Of a stretch of 19,553 nt of DNA, positions 14,553 through 19,553 are shown in pieces (the first letter of the stretch is position 1; each line of letters opens with the position of its first letter). The notes under the pieces are model-generated. The model searched no databases. It saw only the letters and a list, made by a program, of their open reading frames with translations, and was not told where the DNA came from. A program made the position numbers and the translations under genes. Source of the stretch: Bacteroidales bacterium (GTDB lineage: Bacteria > Bacteroidota > Bacteroidia > Bacteroidales > Bacteroidaceae); the NCBI GenBank assembly GCA_004557035.1, contig SFFB01000039.1:1-19553 (forward strand). The letters run 5' to 3'.

Positions 14553-15911
14553 TTATGGATTTTGGCCGTCCACCTCAGGCAAGATGAGTCTTGTGCCCAC
14601 GTCCACGAGGTCGGGATTTTTGATGTGGTTGGCTTTGATGATGAGTGGCGCGTATGATTTGCTGCCATACACTTTCCTGGCAATGCCATAGAGGTTTTCA
14701 CCGCTCTTGACGATGTGATAACGAGGCGTGGTCGGTTGTGGCTGCGCCTGTTCTTGTTTAGCCGGTGAGGGCTCGGGCTTGGCAGTCGTCTTTGTGGATT
14801 GTCCGCCTTCTGTTTTGGCGGGTGTCGAAGTCGTTTCCGACTTTTTGTCGGCTTCCTCTGTTTTCGATTGTGAAGTGACGTCGGCTTTCTTTTGCTCTTG
14901 GTGCGCCGTTTTTGCCGTGGCAGCAGGCTTGGCCGTTTTTGCTTCTGTGGAGGCAGGTTGTATGGCCTGGTCGGCACCCGGTGTGAGCACCCTAAAATAG
15001 CCGATGCAATAGGCCGCACCCATCAGGATGACAACGAAGAGACCGAGTGCAATCATCTTCCATTTGGCCAGGCGCTTGTCTGAACGTATTTCCACGACAA
15101 AATCTACGGGCCCATGGCTGCCTTGCTCTGTGCCGCCTATGGGTTGTACGGTATAGGTCTTGGCCGGCCCCACTTCTTCTACCTCAACTTCTTCGCTTTC
15201 GAGTTCTTCGGCAGTATTGGGTTGCTTGTCGGCCGTGGGTTGTTCTATGTTTTCGGCCTCTTGAGCAATTACTTCGGCGTGGTCTTCTTGGATTTGTTTC
15301 TCTTCAGAGGTCTCTTCGGCAGACTGTGTTTCTTCGGGTATGTCCGGTTTGTTTTCTGCTTCAAGCTCGACAGAGGTGGGGGTCGCATTATCATCAGCCG
15401 GAGTCGTGTCTGCCGTACCTTGGGCTTCTTCCTCGCTTTCGGTAGTTGGTTCGTCTTCGGTCATGGCCGTTTCCTGAGTCAGCTCGTTCTCTTCCGTCAT
15501 TTCCTCCTGAGGTTCGTCTTCGTCGTCGGTCGCTTCGGATTGAATGATAGGCATTTGGTCCACCTCTTCCAGTTCGCTGATTTCGGTTTCATCGTTTAGC
15601 GGCACTGTTTGGAAGTGGGCAAACGGTTTGTTTACCAGATCTTTGATGAAGGGGTCTTGGGTGAAGGTGATTTTGTTGTGCCCACTGATCTGTATGCGTT
15701 CGCCTGTGTGGATGTTGATGCTTTCGCGTTCACCCACACTGACAATCTTGAATGTGCCCAAACCTTTGATTTTGACATATTTGTCTTTGGTCAGTCCTTC
15801 GACGATGAGGTCGAAAAACAGACGGCTGAAACTGTCGGCCGCTTTGCGGCTGATGCCGGTCTTGGTGGCCAGCAGGTCGGCCACTTCTTGGAGCAGGAGT
15901 TTCTTTTCCAT
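14553..15911 (-). CDS. HU-domain, single-span membrane protein with C-terminal LysM domain
   Basis: This encodes 452 residues. Residues 1-97 are an HU/IHF-type DNA-binding domain (LLQEVADLLATKTGISRKAA, KDKYVKIKGLGTFKIV, TGERIQISGHNKITFTQDPF). The HU arm proline motif (RNP) is replaced by SINIHTG. Residues of about 105-250 are very acidic (Glu, Asp, Thr, Pro). Residues 285-306 form one hydrophobic span (MIALGLFVVILMGAAYCIGY) preceded by KRLAKWK, which places the N-terminus in the cytoplasm. Residues 310-395 are a Lys/Thr/Pro/Ala-rich linker. Residues of about 397-445 are a LysM domain (YHIVKSGENLYGIARKVYGS, ANHIKNPDLVDVGTRLILP). The layout would join chromosomal DNA to peptidoglycan, but that role is inferred. 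It is the last gene of an ftsY-rimO-HU operon, 31 nt after the HU gene. Confidence 0.92.
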   Translation of the reverse strand: MEKKLLLQEVADLLATKTGISRKAADSFSRLFFDLIVEGLTKDKYVKIKGLGTFKIVSVGERESINIHTGERIQISGHNKITFTQDPFIKDLVNKPFAHFQTVPLNDETEISELEEVDQMPIIQSEATDDEDEPQEEMTEENELTQETAMTEDEPTTESEEEAQGTADTTPADDNATPTSVELEAENKPDIPEETQSAEETSEEKQIQEDHAEVIAQEAENIEQPTADKQPNTAEELESEEVEVEEVGPAKTYTVQPIGGTEQGSHGPVDFVVEIRSDKRLAKWKMIALGLFVVILMGAAYCIGYFRVLTPGADQAIQPASTEAKTAKPAATAKTAHQEQKKADVTSQSKTEEADKKSETTSTPAKTEGGQSTKTTAKPEPSPAKQEQAQPQPTTPRYHIVKSGENLYGIARKVYGSKSYAPLIIKANHIKNPDLVDVGTRLILPEVDGQNP

Positions 15912-15942
15912 ATTAAGGGGAGGGGATAAGGTTTTGGTGAGG

Positions 15943-16224
15943 TCAGGCTCCGGCGTTGAACTTGTCTTTGAGCAGGTTGCTGGGCTTAAAACTCATAACG
16001 AGTTTGGGCGGCACGAGCATGCGCTGTTTGGTGTTGGGATTGACCACGATGCGTTCCAGTTTCTTTTTAACCTCAAAACTGCCAAATCCCTGTATGGCCA
16101 GCGTGTTGCCTTCGTCGAGTTTTTCGGCCAACTGGTTGATAAACTCAGTCGCGATGCGGCCGGCCTCTTTAGGCGTCATGTCGAGGCGCGAGGCCAAAGC
16201 GGTGATAAAGTCTTTATTGTTCAT
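15943..16224 (-). CDS. HU/IHF-family nucleoid DNA-binding protein
   Basis: This encodes 93 residues, the normal length for HU. The helical dimer part is MNNKDFITALASRLDMTPKE through AEKLDEGNTLAIQGFGSFEV. The beta arm reads RIVVNPNTKQRMLVPPKLVMSF, with the Asn-Pro at the arm tip that kinks DNA, and the C-terminal helix is KPSNLLKDKFNAGA. HU dimers bend and compact DNA. It lies 45 nt after the rimO remnant and 31 nt before the HU-TM-LysM gene on the same strand, so two HU domains are encoded side by side. The small protein might form dimers with the HU domain of its membrane-bound neighbour. That is a testable inference. Confidence 0.95.
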   Translation of the reverse strand: MNNKDFITALASRLDMTPKEAGRIATEFINQLAEKLDEGNTLAIQGFGSFEVKKKLERIVVNPNTKQRMLVPPKLVMSFKPSNLLKDKFNAGA

Positions 16225-16269
16225 GGTGTTTGGGGTGAAAAAGAGCTTGTTGTAAACAGCGGTATAACG

Positions 16270-17473
16270 TTATTCTACCACTTCGCCATAGAGATCAACC
16301 TCGTCGGCGTCGGTGATGCGAACCTGGTAGAAGTTGCCAATGGTGAGCGGTCCGTCCACGGTAGGAATGAGAACTTCGCAGTCCACCTCAGGCGAATTTT
16401 TCTCTGTGCGGCCAATGTAATACTCGCCTTCCACACGGTCGATGATGGTTTTGTAGGTTTTGCCCACCTCTTCGGCCTCTTTCTCTGCCATGATGATCTC
16501 TTGCAGCGCCATGAGTCGGTCGAGCCGTTGGCTTTTGACCTCCTCGGGCACGTCGTCGGTGTAGTGGGTGGCGGCGTAGGTGCCTTCTTCTTCACTGTAG
16601 GCAAAGGCACCCATACGGTCGAAGCGCACTTCGCGCACAAAGTCCATCAGTTCATCAAATTCCGCGTCGGTTTCGCCGGGGAAGCCCACCATCAGTGTGG
16701 TGCGCAGACAGATGTCGGGCACCTCGCGACGCATAGTGGCGATGAGATCGAGTGTTTCCTGGCGGGTGGTGTGGCGTTGCATACGGTCGAGCATACGGTC
16801 GTTGATATGCTGAAGGGCGATGTCGAGATAGTTGCACACGTTGTCGTGTTCTCGCATCACACGCAGCAGGTCGGTGGGGAAATGGTTGGGATAGGCATAG
16901 TGTAGTCTGATCCATTCCACACCCGGTATGGCCGCCATACGTTCGACAAGTTCGGGCAGTTGCTGGCTGCCATAGAGGTCGATGCCGTAGTAGGTGAGTT
17001 CTTGGGCAATGATCTGGAATTCCTTGACGCCTTCGCCCACGAGCCTTTCCACCTCAGTGAGGATGTCTTCCATAGGCCGGCTCTTGTGTCGGCCCGTAAT
17101 GAGCGGTATGGCGCAGTAGGCACAGTGGCGGTCGCAGCCTTCAGAGATTTTGATGTAGGCATAATGGCTCGGCGTGGTGAGTATGCGCTCGTCGGCAGCC
17201 TCGGTGTGGTAACGGGCCTTGAGGTCGTCGAGCAGCCGGGTCCAGTCGAATTTGCCATAATATTTGTCCACCTGTGGTATCTCCTTCTGCAGCTCTTCGC
17301 GATAGCGTTCAGAGAGGCACCCCATCACGTAGACCGCCTCGAGTTCGCCGTCTTCTTTGAGTTCGCAGAGCGACAATGAAGCCTGCCATTTCAAACTGCT
17401 TCATGAGCTGCTCGGAGTCTACGAGATTTTTGGAGCAACCCATTGTGATGACGTCGATGGTGCGTGAAGACAT
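16270..17473 (-). pseudogene. rimO: Ribosomal protein S12 methylthiotransferase RimO, damaged by an internal deletion and frameshift
   Basis: RimO adds a methylthio group to an aspartate of S12, using two iron-sulfur clusters. The start is intact: ATG at 17473 opens MSSRTIDVITMGCSKNLVDS and EQLMKQFEMAGF, the normal RimO N-terminus with its first cluster Cys. After that the frame runs into junk and stops at 17309. The family sequence resumes in another frame at about 17384 (SLSLCELKEDG, VMGCLSERY) and continues to the stop at 16270. It keeps the radical-SAM CDRHCAYC motif, ELTYYG, LDIALQH and the C-terminal TRAM part. Compared with the family, about 30 residues between AGF and SLSLCE are missing, including the conserved NTCGFI cysteine. 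Restart could give only an N-terminally cut protein. An assembly error is possible but would have to lose about 95 bp. The gene lies between ftsY and HU in a conserved operon. Confidence 0.88.
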
Positions 17474-17548
17474 TGTGAGACTGAAAAAGACTGAAGGACA
17501 AATAGATTAGGGGAGGGGAATGTTGGGGGGAGAAAGTCGCGGGAGCGT

Positions 17549-18529
17549 TCAGCCCTCGAGCGACGAACCGCTGAAGAGCGAGTCAACAAATTCGCGGCAG
17601 TTGAACGGTTGCAGGTCGGTCATTTTCTCGCCCAGACCGATGTATTTCACGGGCACTTTCATTTGGTTGGATATGCCGATAACCACACCGCCTTTGGCCG
17701 TTCCGTCGAGCTTGGTGATGGCTAAGGCCGTCACTTCGGTGGCTTTGATAAACTGCTTGGCCTGTTCGAAGGCATTCTGTCCCGTTGACCCGTCGAGCAC
17801 AAGCAGCACCTCATGCGGCGCATCGGGCACCACTTTGCGCATCACGTTCTTGATTTTCGTCAATTCGTTCATCAGGCCCACCTTGTTGTGAAGACGGCCA
17901 GCCGTGTCAATAATCACCACGTCGGCACCCGAGGCCTTGGCCGAACTGAGCGTGTCGAATGCCACGCTGGCCGGGTCGCTGCCCATCTGTTGTTTCACTA
18001 CGGGCACGTCGACACGTTCGCCCCAAACCACGAGCTGTTCAATGGCGGCAGCTCGGAAGGTATCGGCAGCGCCGAGCACCACCTTCTTGCCCATTTCCTT
18101 GAATTGCCAGGCCAGTTTGCCGATGGTAGTGGTCTTGCCCACGCCATTCACGCCCACCACCATAATTACATAAGGCACCTTGTCTGCCGGCACGTCGAAG
18201 CCGCCTTCATCGTCGGCACCGGTGTTGCGGGTGAGCAGGGCTGCCACCTCTTCGCGCAGGATGGTGTGGAGCTCGTCCGTACCCACGTATTTATCGCGGG
18301 CCACGCGGTCTTCGATGGCGTGGATGATTTCGAGTGTGGTGTCTATGCCCACGTCGGAGGTGAGCAACACGTTTTCGAGTTCGTCGAGCACGTCTTCGTC
18401 CACTTTCGACTTGCCGGCCACGGCACGGGCCAGTTTCTCAAACAGTCCCTTCTTGGTTTTCTCGAGACCGTTGTCGAGGGTTTCGCGTTTTTCTTTTTTA
18501 GAGAATATCTTTGAAAAGAATGAAGCCAT
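17549..18529 (-). CDS. ftsY: Signal recognition particle receptor FtsY
   Basis: This encodes 326 residues from the ATG at 18529 (MASFFSKIFSKKEKRETLDN). A longer frame upstream to 18802 is Lys/Arg-rich and unlike the family. The N domain covers residues of about 15-105. The G domain has VVGVNGVGKTTTIGKLAW (G1, about 124-141), AADTFRAAAIEQL, VVIIDTAGRLHNK (G3) and TKLDGTAKGG (G4), then GLGEKMTDLQPF. The acidic A domain of E. coli FtsY is absent, and a short basic N-terminus replaces it. FtsY docks SRP-bound ribosomes at the membrane in a GTP-driven cycle with Ffh. It leads the minus-strand group ftsY-rimO-HU-HU/LysM. In other Bacteroidota this gene usually follows DUF4295, but here that trio lies 15 kb away. 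Confidence 0.97.
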   Translation of the reverse strand: MASFFSKIFSKKEKRETLDNGLEKTKKGLFEKLARAVAGKSKVDEDVLDELENVLLTSDVGIDTTLEIIHAIEDRVARDKYVGTDELHTILREEVAALLTRNTGADDEGGFDVPADKVPYVIMVVGVNGVGKTTTIGKLAWQFKEMGKKVVLGAADTFRAAAIEQLVVWGERVDVPVVKQQMGSDPASVAFDTLSSAKASGADVVIIDTAGRLHNKVGLMNELTKIKNVMRKVVPDAPHEVLLVLDGSTGQNAFEQAKQFIKATEVTALAITKLDGTAKGGVVIGISNQMKVPVKYIGLGEKMTDLQPFNCREFVDSLFSGSSLEG

Positions 18530-18699
18530 ATTGTTAGGTTTGATTGTTTGCGTATGAATGTTGGTGTGTGCCGGGAGGTGATGCATCCGAGGGGTGAGGA
18601 GAGAATGTGGACGGGCCGGAATTGTGCTTTTTGCCTGCCGCCTTTTTGCCTCTTTGTCTCCGCTGTTAGACTTCTGGCCTACACACCTTTGGCAATTTG

Positions 18700-18707
18700 C
18701 AAAAATA
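18700..18707 (-). promoter_or_regulatory. Candidate -7 box (TATTTTTG) for ftsY
   Basis: The minus strand reads TATTTTTG, an exact TAnnTTTG match, 170 nt upstream of the ftsY ATG. No TTG lies 19-21 nt upstream, so it is a partial match. It is the only good -7 box between the C39 remnant and ftsY. No gene is seen in 18530-18761. Confidence 0.45.
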
Positions 18708-18761
18708 CATAAAAAATCTGGTTTTCTGCCTTTCAGCTTCTCGAAACCCTTTTGTCTTTTG

Positions 18762-18935
18762 CTATTTCGGCCTTTCTTTCGGCCTTTCCATGCCAGACAC
18801 ACTCACCCCCTCACGGGTAAGATGTGAGAGGGATCGCAAGTAAGACAACGGATAATCCTTTCCGTAGGCAGAGGCCACCATACAGATACAGGCTGGACCG
18901 CAGTCCATTTGGTCAAACTTACGAGTAAATTTCAT
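18762..18935 (-). pseudogene. Truncated C39 peptidase domain of a bacteriocin-type ABC exporter
   Basis: This encodes 57 residues from the ATG at 18935. It begins MKFTRKFDQMDCGPACICMV, then YGKDYPLSYLRSLSHLTREG and VSVSGM. This is the start of a C39 peptidase domain, which cleaves double-glycine leaders before export. Cys12 in DCGPAC is the catalytic cysteine. The match stops at about residue 47 and an unrelated ERPKERPK tail leads to a stop. The catalytic His and Asp and the membrane and ATPase domains are absent, and I found no continuation in other frames down to 18530. It is thus a remnant, probably from a deletion whose edge lies near 18790. A functional protein is unlikely. The neighbouring outer-membrane barrel gene on the same strand fits a former peptide-secretion locus. 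Confidence 0.8.
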
Positions 18936-18950
18936 TCCGTTCGTTGGACT

Positions 18951-19094
18951 TTACCAATTAAGCGCATATGCGATATAACATTTTACTTTACAATCGTATG
19001 GCGAAAAAAAATAGTCATAATTTATTCTACTCATAAATTTAAGAATATCTCCTTGTTTCGTGGATGAAGGTTGCAATCTGTATTTGTGTGACAT
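18951..19094 (-). CDS. Possible small peptide between the barrel gene and the C39 remnant
   Basis: An open frame of 47 codons runs from the ATG at 19094 to TAA at 18951, on the same strand and between the outer-membrane barrel and the C39 fragment. The peptide starts MSHKYRLQPSSTKQGDILKF and its second half is aromatic, with two cysteines (NYDYFFSPYDCKVKCYIAYA). I recognise no family. A double-glycine cleavage site, which C39 enzymes would need, is absent. No ribosome binding site is obvious. The region is AT-rich, so a chance frame is a real possibility. The reason to list it is its position, where peptide precursors are often found. Confidence 0.3.
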   Translation of the reverse strand: MSHKYRLQPSSTKQGDILKFMSRINYDYFFSPYDCKVKCYIAYALNW

Positions 19095-19107
19095 ATCGTT
19101 TCATTTA

Positions 19108-19553
19108 TCATTTCTTAGGTTTCTTGTTTAGACGGAACGAAATGTTGAACATTACATATCGTCTCAGCACATTTCTGTAGCTCTCGGTCTGCATTTGTGC
19201 GTTCAGACTATAACTGCGGCTAGACATCTGATTCAGTAGGTCAAAAGCTTCCACCTCTGCGCCTAGTCGGCCATTCAGGAAGACACGTTTAAGACGGGCA
19301 CTCCAAATCAGTTGACTCGTATTGAAACGGTCATCATCATAACCATACCGCGTATTCAGTAGCAACGAGGTGCTCAACTGTAGTTTCCAGGGAAGAGGCA
19401 TGCCTCCACTTACACGATAGTTGATATTAAATACGTTCTGATTGGTAAAGCGGTCGGAAATGGCGTGTATCCATTCCCCGTTCAACTCTCCTGATAAGCT
19501 GTAGTAGTTGCGAGAAAAGTTTACATTGAACTTTAGCTTAGTTAACAGCTGGT
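19108..19553 (-). CDS. C-terminal part of an outer-membrane beta-barrel protein (OMP_b-brl / TonB-receptor-like), cut by window edge
   Basis: The frame stays open from the right edge to the stop at 19108, about 147 residues. Alternating hydrophobic and polar stretches mark amphipathic barrel strands: KLKFNVNFSRNYYSLSGELN, LQLSTSLLLNTRYGYD, LIWSARLKRVFLNGRLGAEV. The ending SYRNVLRRYVMFNISFRLNK resembles the last strand of the OMP_b-brl family common in Bacteroidota, which is related to TonB-dependent receptors. A short basic tail (KKPKK) follows the last strand. The plug and most of the barrel lie beyond the window. Such barrels occur near peptide-secretion genes, and here the next item downstream is a C39 peptidase remnant, 172 nt away. 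Confidence 0.82.
   Translation of the reverse strand, partial: QLLTKLKFNVNFSRNYYSLSGELNGEWIHAISDRFTNQNVFNINYRVSGGMPLPWKLQLSTSLLLNTRYGYDDDRFNTSQLIWSARLKRVFLNGRLGAEVEAFDLLNQMSSRSYSLNAQMQTESYRNVLRRYVMFNISFRLNKKPKK

Noticed and set aside
15544..16905. 453-codon plus-strand frame over HU-LysM, HU and rimO
   Set aside because: It spans three minus-strand genes with clear domains and has no pattern of its own.
18530..18802. N-terminal extension of ftsY to 18802
   Set aside because: The added residues are Lys/Arg-rich and non-conserved, cross the -7 box and overlap the C39 remnant. The ATG at 18529 gives the normal FtsY start.

Overview
The window looks like chromosomal DNA from a Bacteroidota species, most likely Prevotella or a close relative. 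The reasons are promoter boxes of the TTG-N19/20-TAnnTTTG type, weak or absent Shine-Dalgarno sequences, the Bacteroidota gene trio rpmB-rpmG-DUF4295, the ftsY-rimO-HU block, and an OMP_b-brl-type outer-membrane barrel. The genus is inferred from style, not from a marker gene. The core is moderately GC-rich. Both ends (about 1-870 and 18840-19553) look more AT-rich and carry accessory genes.

Layout. (1) 1-600, minus: the start of a type I restriction-modification methylase gene (hsdM, cut by the window edge) behind a small XRE-type regulator. (2) 601-1219: gene-free, with a dispersed repeat and a 10-bp tandem repeat. (3) 1220-2892, minus: a SAM methyltransferase, then the operon rpmB-rpmG-DUF4295 with a clear promoter and terminator. 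(4) 2893-4016: gene-free, dominated by a roughly 345-bp imperfect inverted repeat. (5) 4017-8500, plus: an alpha/beta-hydrolase lipoprotein, a secreted GH35 beta-galactosidase with a C-terminal discoidin-like region, and nagB, a carbohydrate-use group. (6) 8501-10517: a tandem repeat array directly before an HD-domain phosphohydrolase, then a second copy of the dispersed repeat. (7) 10479-11053: a YefM/YoeB-type toxin-antitoxin pair behind a perfect 28-bp palindrome. (8) 11261-13357, minus: an OmpA-family lipoprotein with two opposed octanucleotide repeat arrays in its leader, and an RluA-type pseudouridine synthase. (9) 13519-14544, plus: a fusion of dihydroneopterin aldolase (FolB) to a HAD phosphatase. 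(10) 14553-18529, minus: ftsY, a damaged rimO, a plain HU, and a protein joining an HU domain, a membrane span and a LysM domain. (11) 18762-19553, minus: a truncated C39 peptidase (bacteriocin-exporter type), a possible 47-residue peptide, and the C-terminus of an outer-membrane barrel.

The points most worth following are: the FolB-HAD fusion, which could join consecutive folate steps; the HU-TM-LysM protein, whose layout could link the nucleoid to peptidoglycan; the rimO lesion, which removes a segment including a cluster cysteine and shifts the frame; the octamer arrays in the ompA leader; and the remnant secretion locus at the right edge. I did not find rRNA, tRNA, CRISPR or intact insertion sequences.
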